Positions 43,282-55,471 of a DNA stretch of 64,000 nucleotides are shown piece by piece. Under the pieces are notes generated by a model. The model was not told the DNA's origin. It worked only from the letters and a program-made list of their open reading frames with translations, and made no database searches. The stretch's first letter is position 1. The number at the start of each line of letters is the position of its first letter. The stretch is taken from the NCBI GenBank assembly GCA_026708325.1, contig JAPOVC010000025.1, positions 1 through 64,000 on the forward strand. The letters run 5' to 3'. The position numbers were made by a program, and so were the translations under genes. The stretch is from Anaerolineaceae bacterium. GTDB lineage: Bacteria > Chloroflexota > Anaerolineae > Aggregatilineales > Phototrophicaceae.

Positions 43282-44301
43282 ATGGCAAGACTCTCTTCGC
43301 TGACAGCCGGGCGCGTGCTGGACATCGGACTGCTGTTTTCGCTGGCAGTCTGCCTCGGCATCGTGCTGCTGGGCTTCTGGCTGATCCGTTTCCAGCTCGC
43401 CACGCCGCCCGCCGACGACAGCGGCTTCTTCTACGAATGGAAACTGGCCAACCCCGACTTCTGGACGCGCGCCACGCCCTGGCTGGGCTTCATGCTGCAC
43501 CAGGTCGGCATCTGGCTCACCATCCGCCACGCGCGCGCCAATTACCGCAAGTACAGCGACCGCCTGCGCCCGGCCAACTGGTGGGCACTGGGCATCAACG
43601 CCGTCTTCATCCTGCTGCATTACGCGCAGACGGCCTTCTTCTACGACGGCATCGCCCAGGACATCCCCAGCTGGACGGCGCAATACGCGGTCATCGTGAT
43701 GCTGGTCTTCATCCTGGCGCTGGAGAACCGCCGCCGCGGCCTCTTCGCCGGGCGCAAGGTCAAACTGCGTAAAGAGTTTTACCGCTGGATCGTCGACAAC
43801 CACGGCTACGTCTTCAGCTTCGCCGTGATCTACACCTTCTGGTTCCACCCGATGGTCAACACCTGGGGCCATCTGATCGGCTTCGCACACGTGATACTGG
43901 TCATGCTGCAGGGCTCGCTGATGTTCACCCGCGCCCACGTCAACCGGCGCTGGACCTTCCTGCTGGAGATTCTGGTGCTGCCGCACGCGGCGCTGGTGGC
44001 GATCAACCAGGGCGGCGGCCTGGTCTACATGTTTCTCTACGGCTTCCTCTTCATCTTCATCGCCACGCAGATGCAGGGCCTGAACCTGAAACGCTGGCAG
44101 CAGCAGGCCTTCACGGCTGCCTTCCTGCTCTGTGTGCTGCTGACCTACACGCTGCTGCGCGAGCCCTTTCAGGTCAACGAGGTGATTCGCATCCCGCTGA
44201 TCGAGTACGGCCTGGTGTTTGTGTTCTATGGATTCTGGTGGCTGGTCGCCCGGGCGACGGGGAAGTTGAATGACACAACGGCCAGGGCCAGCCGCGCCTG
44301 A
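43282..44301 (+). CDS. Polytopic membrane protein of unknown function
   Basis: A 339-residue protein with about nine hydrophobic helices covering most of its length. The loops carry conserved-looking His and Tyr residues (WLGFMLHQVG, LLHYAQTAFFYDG, FWFHPMVNTWGHLIGFAHV), a pattern that could hold metal or haem, but I cannot place it in a named family. The pattern of paired His on adjacent helices deserves a structure-based search. ATG 43282 has a weak CAACAGGA site before it and lies 23 bases after prfA, with which it is probably co-transcribed. It is the last gene before the AT-rich helicase segment. Confidence 0.65.
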   Translation: MARLSSLTAGRVLDIGLLFSLAVCLGIVLLGFWLIRFQLATPPADDSGFFYEWKLANPDFWTRATPWLGFMLHQVGIWLTIRHARANYRKYSDRLRPANWWALGINAVFILLHYAQTAFFYDGIAQDIPSWTAQYAVIVMLVFILALENRRRGLFAGRKVKLRKEFYRWIVDNHGYVFSFAVIYTFWFHPMVNTWGHLIGFAHVILVMLQGSLMFTRAHVNRRWTFLLEILVLPHAALVAINQGGGLVYMFLYGFLFIFIATQMQGLNLKRWQQQAFTAAFLLCVLLTYTLLREPFQVNEVIRIPLIEYGLVFVFYGFWWLVARATGKLNDTTARASRA

Positions 44302-44373
44302 CGAGGCACGCGGGTCGTGCGCTAGCTGGCGTCGGTTGAGTTGGTGGTGGGTGAGCCCAAGCGACCTTCTTTG

Positions 44374-44382
44374 TGATAAAAT
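44374..44382 (+). promoter_or_regulatory. Extended -10 type promoter for the helicase gene
   Basis: TG-A-TAAAAT (44374-44382) fits the extended -10 pattern, 65 bases before the helicase ATG. No -35 box is visible, as is usual for this promoter type. Confidence 0.4.
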
Positions 44383-44447
44383 GTACAGTCTGTTGTTCAA
44401 AGAATGTGTAAGAACAGTTTGGCGGGCGCGGCTGTAGGGAGGCCTCT

Positions 44448-46511
44448 ATGGTAAGCCTTGACGATTCACAGAAGAAATTCATCCAGGCTCCAGAAGGAAA
44501 TATCAGATTGTTGGCTCCGGCGGGGTGTGGAAAAACGCTGTGTCTGCTCTATCGGTGCAAATTTTTGGCAGAGACATCTCCGACACGCCAACGGTTTCTA
44601 ATTGTCACGTTCACCCGTGCCGCTCGAGATGAACTTAAAAGTAGGATCAATGAAGATAGCGAATTCGCTTCTATTCGAGATCGAGACCAAACTGTCATCG
44701 CAACTTTGAACTCGTGGGGATTGCGACGCCTCCGAAGTGTGAAACATAGTGTCAAAACGGTTAAATCAAACGCCTATAAATCCACAATGGATAATCTATT
44801 ACAATCTGTCTGGATAAATCGTGATCATGAGAGGATAGAACACGCGATCAAGAAACACTACCAGGCACCCAAGGAACTCATGAAAATGATCGACGCTTTT
44901 ATGTCGCTCGGTTTTGACCACAGGCGTCAAACGTCTTTTTCGGACTTTTCAAGGCAATGGGAAAGATTGATCGGCCATGGGTTGGGGTGGTGGCTTGAAG
45001 AGCAAGTTGGCCAGTTGATCCAATTTGAAATACTTGAAGAAGTGAGTGGCACAGATCCAGTTGAGATGCAACGAGAAGTTTTTTTTGCATGGTATGGGTT
45101 TTGGTGCAAGGCAGTCCAAATGCTATCTGACAGCGCAACTGTCACGTTTGAGGGGCAAAAGTATTTCGCTTGGCAGGTTGAACGCAAAAACATTGAGGAC
45201 GGAAGTTTTTTGTCTGGGGCGGCAAGTTATGATCATGTTTTCGTGGATGAGTTTCAAGACATCAACCCTCTAGATCTCGCACTAGTCCGGACCATAGTTG
45301 AGCGCAACCGTGCCACCTTGACCATTACTGGCGACGACGATCAAGCAATTTATGAGTGGCGTGGAGCCACGCCCGAATACATTGTCTATCCTGAGGAACA
45401 CTTCGATGCACCATTTGCCACCATCACGCTTGGCAGGAATTATCGCTCTCCCAGCAATATTGTTGAAATGTCTCAGCGTCTAATTGCAAACAACAGGCGC
45501 CGTGTTCCCAAGCAAATCGCCGCACATGGCACGAAGAAAGCTGAGATTGAAATCAAGAGGGTCCGCAACCTTTCTGAGTCACTGGAATTCGTACATGATC
45601 TTGTAGATTCTTCGCTCGCTCAGGGCAAAAGCCGGAGCCAGATTGCCTTGGTCGGACGTCTGAAAAGCCAAATAATCCCGTACCAGATTCTCTTCGCGTC
45701 AGCCGATATCCCCTTTTGTGCAGCGGAAGACCTGCTCATTCACTTGAGTGACACGTACAAGAATCTTCAAAGTTTGCTGGATATCAAGGCTGGTGCCTAC
45801 GGGCGACAAAGCACCCGGCGAGTGGTAGAAGATATTCTGCTTTTGTGCGGTTTCGTCAAACGGTACAAACTAAGCAGGAAGGACGAAGGAAGCTTGAGCA
45901 AATTCCTTCAGAAATCACGTCCCAATTCATTTCTGAGTGGCATTGATGCTTTGGCAGAATACAGAGGAGAGTTGAAAAGAGTCAAAAATGAGGACGGCAG
46001 AATCAACATTGAAATGGCTGATGCTATTCGGACATTGATTGACTCAGAAAGGGTTTCGCATGCTCTACATGCCTTGAGCGATAATTTTGCAGGATTGCGA
46101 AAAGATTTCTTCAAGGCTGAAGATGACATTTTCTTCAAGGATCCACCATTCCTGCAATTGGCTGAATATGCCATGCGGTATGATTCTGACTTTGATTCCT
46201 TCATTTACGACATTAGTGAGGCACGAGCGACACTGTATAAAGCGCCCTATGACGATGACATAGACGACCTTTCCAAAACACCGGTTCACCTTATGACCGC
46301 GCAACGTGCGAAGGGGAAGGAATTCGAAAAGGTCGTCCTTCTAGACGTTCATGATGGTGTCTGGCCGCACAAGAATGCGGAGGGCCACAAACAGCAGGAG
46401 GCAGAGAGACGAGTTTTTTACGTCGGATTTACGCGAGCAAGAAAGCAAATCTCGATGCTTGTTAACACATCAGCGCCAGTTTCTCCTTACATTGATGAAC
46501 TTGGCCTTTGA
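44448..46511 (+). CDS. UvrD/PcrA-like superfamily 1 DNA helicase, probably horizontally acquired
   Basis: A 687-residue SF1A helicase with all core motifs: Walker A APAGCGKT (Lys29), Walker B VDEFQD (266-271), GDDDQAIYEWRGA, the arginine-finger stretch LGRNYRSPSNIV, motif V TAQRAKGKEFE and motif VI FYVGFTRAR. It should move on single-stranded DNA in the 3'-5' direction. ATG 44448 has GGGAGG at 44437-44442. Its base composition is strikingly AT-rich (one 60-base line, 44761-44820, has only 18 G+C) and codon use is unlike every neighbour, so it is likely imported. Housekeeping UvrD is usually not isolated like this; related helicases act in phage defence (for example GajB), but no nuclease partner is present. 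Confidence 0.9.
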   Translation: MVSLDDSQKKFIQAPEGNIRLLAPAGCGKTLCLLYRCKFLAETSPTRQRFLIVTFTRAARDELKSRINEDSEFASIRDRDQTVIATLNSWGLRRLRSVKHSVKTVKSNAYKSTMDNLLQSVWINRDHERIEHAIKKHYQAPKELMKMIDAFMSLGFDHRRQTSFSDFSRQWERLIGHGLGWWLEEQVGQLIQFEILEEVSGTDPVEMQREVFFAWYGFWCKAVQMLSDSATVTFEGQKYFAWQVERKNIEDGSFLSGAASYDHVFVDEFQDINPLDLALVRTIVERNRATLTITGDDDQAIYEWRGATPEYIVYPEEHFDAPFATITLGRNYRSPSNIVEMSQRLIANNRRRVPKQIAAHGTKKAEIEIKRVRNLSESLEFVHDLVDSSLAQGKSRSQIALVGRLKSQIIPYQILFASADIPFCAAEDLLIHLSDTYKNLQSLLDIKAGAYGRQSTRRVVEDILLLCGFVKRYKLSRKDEGSLSKFLQKSRPNSFLSGIDALAEYRGELKRVKNEDGRINIEMADAIRTLIDSERVSHALHALSDNFAGLRKDFFKAEDDIFFKDPPFLQLAEYAMRYDSDFDSFIYDISEARATLYKAPYDDDIDDLSKTPVHLMTAQRAKGKEFEKVVLLDVHDGVWPHKNAEGHKQQEAERRVFYVGFTRARKQISMLVNTSAPVSPYIDELGL

Positions 46512-46551
46512 CTCCGCACAAGCGCTAGGCAGAAAAACTCCGCGCGTCCCC

Positions 46552-46713
46552 TCACCCTTGGGCCGGGTGATTCGGGCCGATCCAAACCGTGTCGAACTCC
46601 TCGGCGGGGGCGATGTCGAGGTTGGCGACCACGGCCTCCTGGTCGCTGCGCACGAGGATGCAGTGCAGCGGCTCCTCCGGGCTGGCCTTGATCTCCTGCT
46701 GCGGCACGTAGGC
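46552..46713 (-). pseudogene. Displaced 3' fragment of the cupin gene
   Basis: Bases 46552-46713 match the 3' end of the cupin gene (47373-47534) without gaps at an offset of 821, including the stop codon; similarity extends some ten bases past the stop. The frame is open over 53 codons (ASPEEPLHCILVRSDQEAV is shared), but the cupin core is missing. It lies directly behind the AT-rich helicase gene and may mark how that segment was inserted. Confidence 0.85.
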
Positions 46714-46737
46714 CGTCCGTCCGTCCGAATTACCAAT

Positions 46738-46767
46738 TTGTCAAGTGGGGCCGTAATCCTGTAAACT
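46738..46767 (+). promoter_or_regulatory. Sigma-70-type promoter for the heptad-repeat gene
   Basis: TTGTCA (46738-46743), an 18-base spacer and TAAACT (46762-46767). The expected start is some 35 bases before the ATG at 46807. Confidence 0.65.
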
Positions 46768-46806
46768 GGTGATGTCAGAAAACGTCATCGCAGCCGGAAT
46801 TTTGAC

Positions 46807-47118
46807 ATGTCCCAAACTGATCAGATCAATCGTGAAATCGGCGAGTTGCGCGGCAAGTTGGACGGGCTGGCGACAAAAGAGTTCGTCCGCGAGGTGGTTG
46901 AGGAACAGACGCGCGAACTGAACAAGAGATTCGACGCCAAATTCGACGCCATTGACCGCAAATTCGACCACATCGACAACAAATTCGACATGATAGACGC
47001 CCGCCTGCGGGAGATCAGCGAGCGCCAGCAGCGATACAAGGGCATCGGTCAGGCGCTGGTCTTCGGTCTTCCCTTTCTCATCAGCACGCTGGCGCTGGCC
47101 GCTGTCTTCCTGAAATGA
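46807..47118 (+). CDS. Small coiled-coil protein with a C-terminal membrane anchor
   Basis: A 103-residue protein. Residues about 10-75 are a coiled coil that includes a regular seven-residue repeat (KFDAIDR, KFDHIDN, KFDMIDA), and residues about 82-101 form one hydrophobic helix. The architecture is a cytoplasmic rod on a membrane anchor. Similar short proteins with FD-x-ID heptads are known from many genomes without a firm function. ATG 46807 is supported by a promoter at 46738-46767. It lies between the cupin fragment and the intact cupin gene, within the rearranged segment. The following 254 bases (47119-47372) hold no gene I can support. Confidence 0.7.
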   Translation: MSQTDQINREIGELRGKLDGLATKEFVREVVEEQTRELNKRFDAKFDAIDRKFDHIDNKFDMIDARLREISERQQRYKGIGQALVFGLPFLISTLALAAVFLK

Positions 47119-47372
47119 GTCGGTGTGTTCCGCAACTGGCAACAAAAGCGGACCTGGAAAAGCTGAAAGGCGATCTAACATTCAGAATGATCGTCATCAG
47201 CGCCGCATTGCCTGGTCTAATCAAAAGAATCCCGCCGTTTCAAATCTGAACTGCGCGCGACCATGGCGCCCACAGTTCCAGGCACATTCCTGGACGATTC
47301 GGTAAATCGCTCCTACCGACGTGGCGGTATAGTGATCAGGATATCGTCGATCGTCTGAAGGGTCGCGCCCCC

Positions 47373-47831
47373 TCACTCCTGCGCAGGGTGATTCGGGCCG
47401 ATCCAGACCGTGTCTGACTCCTCGGCGGGGGCGATGTCCAGGTTGACCACCACGGCCTCCTGGTCGCTGCGCACGAGGATGCAGTGCAGCGGCTCCTCCG
47501 GGCTGGCGTTGATCTCCTGGTGCGGCACGTAGGGCGGCACGTAGATGAAGTCGCCCGCCTCCGCCTCGGCGACGAACTCCAGCCTGTCGCCCCAGCGCAT
47601 GCGCGCCCGCCCGCTCAGCACGTAGATCACGCTCTCCAGCTCGCCATGGTGATGGGCGCCGGTCTTGGCGTCTGGCTGGATGTCGACGGTGCCGGCCCAG
47701 AGCTTGCTGGCGCCGGCCTTCGCGAAGTTGATGGCCGCGGCGCGCGTCATGCCGGGCGTCTGCGGCGTGTTGTCGTCCAGTTCGTCGCTGCGCACGATGC
47801 GCACGCCCTGTTCGCGCCAGTCGATGCTCAT
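47373..47831 (-). CDS. Cupin domain protein
   Basis: A 152-residue single-domain cupin. Motif 1 is GAHHHGELESVIYVLSG, with two His and a Glu at metal-binding positions; motif 2 is GDFIYVPPYVPHQEIN with the third His. Cupins of this size include isomerases, dioxygenases and sugar-binding regulators, and nothing here decides among them. ATG 47831 is followed by a polar N terminus. The transketolase gene lies 33 bases upstream on the same strand, so the two may be co-transcribed. A partial copy of its 3' end is found at 46552-46713. Confidence 0.85.
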   Translation of the reverse strand: MSIDWREQGVRIVRSDELDDNTPQTPGMTRAAAINFAKAGASKLWAGTVDIQPDAKTGAHHHGELESVIYVLSGRARMRWGDRLEFVAEAEAGDFIYVPPYVPHQEINASPEEPLHCILVRSDQEAVVVNLDIAPAEESDTVWIGPNHPAQE

Positions 47832-47864
47832 GGTCGTCTCCCTTAGCCTTCGCTGCGCCGGGCT

Positions 47865-49862
<1,998 letters not shown>

Positions 49863-49990
49863 GGGGAGGCCCTCCCGCTGCGTCCTCGTTAACGGCGCCC
49901 ATGATAGCGCAGAATGGCGCCGGCGGTTGAGGGTCGGCCTGAGCCGCGGCATACTCGCGTCGGGTTTCGCAACATGGAGAGGACGGGGAC

Positions 49991-50626
49991 ATGGGCGACA
50001 TTTCCGCCGACAAACTCTTGACCACCACGCGCAGCGTGCGCAAGCGTCTGGACCTGACGCGCCCGGTGCCGCCGGAGGTCATCGAGGAGTGCCTGCAGAT
50101 CGCGATCCAGGCGCCTTCCGGAAGCAACATGCAGAAATGGCACTTCATGGTCGTGACGGACGCGGACAAGCGGGCGCAGATCGGCGCCTGGTACAGGGAC
50201 TCCTTCCTGCAGTACGCCGACACGGGCGACGGGAACATTCAGGAGCGCCGCCGCCACATTCGCCTGCTGGACAGCGCGCTGCACCTGGCGGAGCACATGC
50301 ACGAGGTGCCGGCGCTGGTCATCCCCTGCTACGAGGGGCGCGTCGAGGACGCGGGTCAGATGGCGCAGGCGGCGCACTACGGCTCGATCCTGCCGGCGGT
50401 GTGGTCCTTCATGATGGCGCTGCGGGCGCGCGGCCTCGGCTCGGCGTGGACGACGCTGCACCTGCGTTTCGCTGACGAGGTGGCGGACCTGCTGGGCATC
50501 CCGGCGGCGGTGACGCAGGCGGCGCTGTTGCCGGTGGCCTACTACACAGGCAGCGATTTCCGGCCGGCCGGCCGTCGCCCGGCGCGCGAGTTCACCTACT
50601 GGGACAGCTGGTCGGGCAGCCGTTAG
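49991..50626 (+). CDS. Nitroreductase family flavoprotein
   Basis: A 211-residue FMN enzyme of the nitroreductase fold. The N-terminal [10 protein letters not shown] carries Arg residues for the FMN phosphate, [12 protein letters not shown] follows, and the central [20 protein letters not shown] matches the family's helix at the dimer interface. It probably reduces nitro, quinone or enone groups with NAD(P)H. ATG 49991 has GGAGAGGACGGGG before it. The gene ends one base before the stop of trxB on the other strand, so the two are tightly convergent. The spacer 49863-49990 is the divergent promoter region with tkt. Confidence 0.88.
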   Translation: MGDISADKLLTTTRSVRKRLDLTRPVPPEVIEECLQIAIQAPSGSNMQKWHFMVVTDADKRAQIGAWYRDSFLQYADTGDGNIQERRRHIRLLDSALHLAEHMHEVPALVIPCYEGRVEDAGQMAQAAHYGSILPAVWSFMMALRARGLGSAWTTLHLRFADEVADLLGIPAAVTQAALLPVAYYTGSDFRPAGRRPAREFTYWDSWSGSR

Positions 50627-51580
50627 TCAGCCGGCGCCGGGGAAGTCGTCAGAATCCAGCCAGTCAATGGCCGTCAGGGCGGCGGCGCAGCCGTCGCCGG
50701 CGGCGGTGATCGCCTGGCGGAAGATCTGGTCGTGGATCTCGCCGGCGGCGAAGACGCCCTCGATGTTGCTGCGGTAACGCTGGTCGATGAGCACGTAGCC
50801 GGCCTCGTCGGTGGCCAGCTGGCCCTCGAAGACGTCGCTGTTGGGGTCGTAGCCGATGAAGATGAAGACGCCGTCGACCGGGCGTTCCTGCTGCTCGCCG
50901 GACTTCAGGTTGCGGGTCAGGATTTCGTGGACCGCGCCGCTGCCGTTGGCGCGGATTTCGTCGACGACCGTGTCCCAGATGAAGTGAATCTTCTCGTGGG
51001 CCATGGCGCGGGTCTGCAGGGCGACGCTGGCGCGCAGTTCGTCGCGGCGGTGAATGATGTCGACCCGGTTGGCGAAGCGCGTCAGAAAGAGCGCTTCCTG
51101 CAGCGCCGAGTCGCCGCCGCCGACCACGACGACGTCCTTGCCGCGGAAGAAGAAACCGTCGCAGGTGGCGCAGTAGCTGACGCCGTGGCCGACGTATTCG
51201 GCCTCACCGGGGATGCCGAGGGCGCGCGGGTTGGCGCCGATGGTGACGATAACGGCGTCGGCCTCGTGGGTCTCGCCGCCCTGGGTCTCGATGCGGAAGG
51301 GCAGGCCCTCCGTCAACTGCGCCCGCGCCACCGAGTCGTAGACGAATTCGGTGCCGAAGCGCTCGGCCTGGGCGCGCATGGCTTCCACCAACTCGGGGCC
51401 GGTGGTGCCATCCGGGAATCCGGGGTAATTCTCGACCTCGTGCGTGGTGGCGATCTGCCCGCCCAGCAGGGGCCCGGTGATGACCGTCGTCGGCAACTGG
51501 GCGCGCGCTGTGTAAAGCGCGGCGGTCAGCCCGGCGGGTCCGGAGCCGATCACGACGACGCGTTTCTTTCCTTCGCTCAT
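50627..51580 (-). CDS. trxB: Thioredoxin reductase
   Basis: A 317-residue low-molecular-weight thioredoxin reductase, passing electrons from NADPH through FAD to thioredoxin. FAD motif: GSGPAGLTAALYTARA; redox pair Cys137-Ala-Thr-Cys140 (SYCATCDGF); NADPH motif GGGDSALQEA; C-terminal FAD motif GVFAAGEIHD. In place of the usual Asp after GE (GDV type) it has GEIHD, a small change. ATG 51580 lies 13 bases after the stop of the zinc-binding anti-sigma gene, and the ECF sigma gene is first in line, so these three form an operon on the minus strand. This suggests thiol-redox control of its own synthesis. Confidence 0.94.
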   Translation of the reverse strand: MSEGKKRVVVIGSGPAGLTAALYTARAQLPTTVITGPLLGGQIATTHEVENYPGFPDGTTGPELVEAMRAQAERFGTEFVYDSVARAQLTEGLPFRIETQGGETHEADAVIVTIGANPRALGIPGEAEYVGHGVSYCATCDGFFFRGKDVVVVGGGDSALQEALFLTRFANRVDIIHRRDELRASVALQTRAMAHEKIHFIWDTVVDEIRANGSGAVHEILTRNLKSGEQQERPVDGVFIFIGYDPNSDVFEGQLATDEAGYVLIDQRYRSNIEGVFAAGEIHDQIFRQAITAAGDGCAAALTAIDWLDSDDFPGAG

Positions 51581-51593
51581 GTTTTCCCTGTCC

Positions 51594-51848
51594 TCAAGGC
51601 TGAATATGGGTCTCACCGGACTGTTCGGCGCGCAATACCGCCAGCAGGGCCTCGTATTCCTCCTGACAGTCCGGGCAATGGGCGACGTGGGCGGCGGCCT
51701 CCGGCAGGATGTCGTGGATATCCGCCCCGTTCAGGGCCGCTTCGCTGAGGCTGGTGAAATGGCGCGCAGCCGCGCCACAGTCGATCCCGCCGTCGCGATG
51801 GACGTCCGCCAGGCAATCCAGCAGCCTGCGCATGCGCTCGTTGATCAT
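51594..51848 (-). CDS. Putative zinc-binding anti-sigma factor (ZAS type)
   Basis: An 84-residue soluble protein. The motif His54-x3-Cys58-x2-Cys61 (HVAHCPDC) is the hallmark of zinc anti-sigma factors; a further Cys12 lies near the N terminus, as in RsrA of Streptomyces where such a Cys takes part in the redox switch. It has no membrane helix. ATG 51848 is preferred, with GGAG nine bases before it; GTG 51863 is an alternative. It sits between an ECF sigma gene and trxB. By family knowledge it should hold the sigma factor inactive until oxidised; that is inference here. Confidence 0.75.
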   Translation of the reverse strand: MINERMRRLLDCLADVHRDGGIDCGAAARHFTSLSEAALNGADIHDILPEAAAHVAHCPDCQEEYEALLAVLRAEQSGETHIQP

Positions 51849-51931
51849 TCCATGGTGCTCCACCCGTCCCGCCGCTGCGGGACGCCTATGGTGTATTGAC
51901 GTTGGAAAACTCTCATATCTTACTTAAGATC

Positions 51932-52624
51932 TCAGGACCCTTCGGCAAACAGTTCCAGCATATAGGCGACGTCCAGGCCCTGGTCTTCCAGACTGGTGCG
52001 CAGCTTGCGGCGGGCGTCGTGCAGCAATTTGTAGAGCGCGTTGCGGTTGCTGCCCATCCGCTGCGCCACGATCTCCAGCGGCACGTTCTGCAGCACGACG
52101 GCCTCCAGCGCCTGGCGCTGGCGCGGCGTCAGGGCTTCCTGCAGGGCCCGCAGGATTCGCTCCTGTACGTCCTGGCGCTCGGCCGCCCCCTCGGGCGCGG
52201 GCGCGGGGTTGTCCCCTGCGCTGGCGGGATCGCGTTGGGGCAGGGTCTCGCCGTCCAGGGTTAGGTCCTCAAGGCTAAAATCACGGTAGCGGGCGCGACG
52301 CAGGTCGCTGATGGCGACACGCAGGGCGATGCGCGTCGCCCAGGTGGTGAAGCGGCTCTCGCCGCGGAAGCTGTCCAGCCCCTGCAGAATGCGCAGCAGG
52401 GCGTCCTGGGTGTAGTCCTCCGCCATGCGTTCCAGTTCCGCCACGGGGCGGCTGACCAGGTCGCTGCGGTCCCTTGTCAGGTACCAGAGCAGGCCGCGCC
52501 GCAGCCGCGCCTGCAGGTCCGCGATGGCCGCTTCCTGGTCCTCTGGCGCGCCGGTCAGCGACCGCAGCCATTCCTCGTTGCTGCGTCCCGTCGTGTCCGT
52601 CGCTGACCTGTCCAGAATCGCCAT
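51932..52624 (-). CDS. ECF-type RNA polymerase sigma factor
   Basis: A 230-residue sigma-70 family protein with two domains. Region 2 is near residues 70-125 (MAEDYTQDALLRILQGL, then FTTWATRIALRVAISDLRRAR), and region 4 near 172-215 (LTPRQRQALEAVVLQNVPLEIVAQRMG, then NALYKLLHDARRKL). The linker is longer than usual and rich in Pro and Ala. ATG 52624 is chosen because a longer frame upstream would run through the promoter. It leads the sigma - anti-sigma - trxB operon and is divergent from ftsH. It likely responds to thiol oxidation, from context. Confidence 0.88.
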   Translation of the reverse strand: MAILDRSATDTTGRSNEEWLRSLTGAPEDQEAAIADLQARLRRGLLWYLTRDRSDLVSRPVAELERMAEDYTQDALLRILQGLDSFRGESRFTTWATRIALRVAISDLRRARYRDFSLEDLTLDGETLPQRDPASAGDNPAPAPEGAAERQDVQERILRALQEALTPRQRQALEAVVLQNVPLEIVAQRMGSNRNALYKLLHDARRKLRTSLEDQGLDVAYMLELFAEGS

Positions 52625-52630
52625 GCTGGC

Positions 52631-52636
52631 AGTATA
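52631..52636 (-). promoter_or_regulatory. -10 box placed for leaderless transcription of the sigma gene
   Basis: On the minus strand TATACT ends seven bases before the ATG at 52624, so transcription would start at or next to the start codon, giving a leaderless mRNA. No Shine-Dalgarno is present. No standard -35 box was found. Confidence 0.45.
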
Positions 52637-52679
52637 GCATGGGCATAAAGGGCCTTTCCGTACCATCAATGCGAGGCAT

Positions 52680-52708
52680 TTGACCCGCAGTCATTCCCTC
52701 ATTATGAT
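52680..52708 (+). promoter_or_regulatory. Strong sigma-70-type promoter for ftsH
   Basis: TTGACC (52680-52685), a 17-base spacer and TATGAT (52703-52708), each one base off consensus. The start point would be about 18 bases before the GTG at 52733. Confidence 0.8.
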
Positions 52709-52732
52709 GAGAGCAGCAAGGTGGAGACCAAC

Positions 52733-54751
<2,019 letters not shown>

Positions 54752-54763
54752 TCTGCGTCGCGC

Positions 54764-55462
54764 TCAGGGCTTGTCCGCCCAGCCGTAAATGAAATAACTC
54801 TCCGTCAGTCGCAGCGTGGGTTGCAGGCCGGCGTCCCGCAGGCTGGCGCCCAGTTGCTCCGGCTCATGAAACACCTTAACGATGGTGAAGCGCCGTCCGT
54901 CGTTCAGTTTACGCTCGTCAAGAATGCTGTCGCTGTGCGGATCGCGCAGGGAATGGTCGCCGGGGCCGGAGTAGATGGCGCGGCGCGAGTCGACCAGGAA
55001 GAGACGCCCGCCAGGACGCAGGGCCTCCGCCACCTGCTGCAGGAAGGGCGCCATGTGTTCCGGCGGCACGTGCGAGAGCCAGAAGCCGCAAAAGACCAGG
55101 TCAACCTGGCGCTGCGGGCGCCAGGTGAAGAGATCGGCCTGCTCGTAGCTGACTCGGTCGGACAGCAGTTTGGCGCGGTTGATGGCCAGCATTTCCGGCG
55201 CGGCGTCGATGGCGTGGACGCGCTGGCTGATCTTCAGCAATTCCTGCGTCCAGATGCCGGTACCGCAGGCCAGTTCAAGCGCAGACTCAAGCGGGCCGCA
55301 ACGCAGCAGGGCCTGGCGCACCTCGTAGACCTGGTCGTGCCACAGTTGGTTCAGTTCCGGGCCATGGTCGTAGCGGCCCTGGCGCAGGGCCCACTGGTCG
55401 TATTCGGCCGCCCGCGCCCGGTAGTAGGCGATTTGTTCCTGCAGCAGGTCGTCCACGCGCAT
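54764..55462 (-). CDS. Class I SAM-dependent methyltransferase
   Basis: A 232-residue methyltransferase. Motif I is ALELACGTGIWTQEL (about 63-77), strand 2 ends with VHAIDAAPEML, and VSYEQADLF and LVFCGFWLSHVPPEHM follow. The N-terminal helix (QIAYYRARAAEYDQWALRQG) is like that of several natural-product and demethylmenaquinone-type methylases. The substrate is unknown. ATG 55462 lies nine bases after the exonuclease stop on the same strand, so it is the distal gene of a four-gene minus-strand run beginning at 57434. It is convergent with ftsH, 12 bases apart. Confidence 0.88.
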   Translation of the reverse strand: MRVDDLLQEQIAYYRARAAEYDQWALRQGRYDHGPELNQLWHDQVYEVRQALLRCGPLESALELACGTGIWTQELLKISQRVHAIDAAPEMLAINRAKLLSDRVSYEQADLFTWRPQRQVDLVFCGFWLSHVPPEHMAPFLQQVAEALRPGGRLFLVDSRRAIYSGPGDHSLRDPHSDSILDERKLNDGRRFTIVKVFHEPEQLGASLRDAGLQPTLRLTESYFIYGWADKP

Positions 55463-55471
55463 TCCACCCCC

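Noticed and set aside
46552..47534. Direct repeats as att sites of an integrated element
   Set aside because: The repeats are about 160 bases, have diverged, are coding in origin, and no integrase is present.
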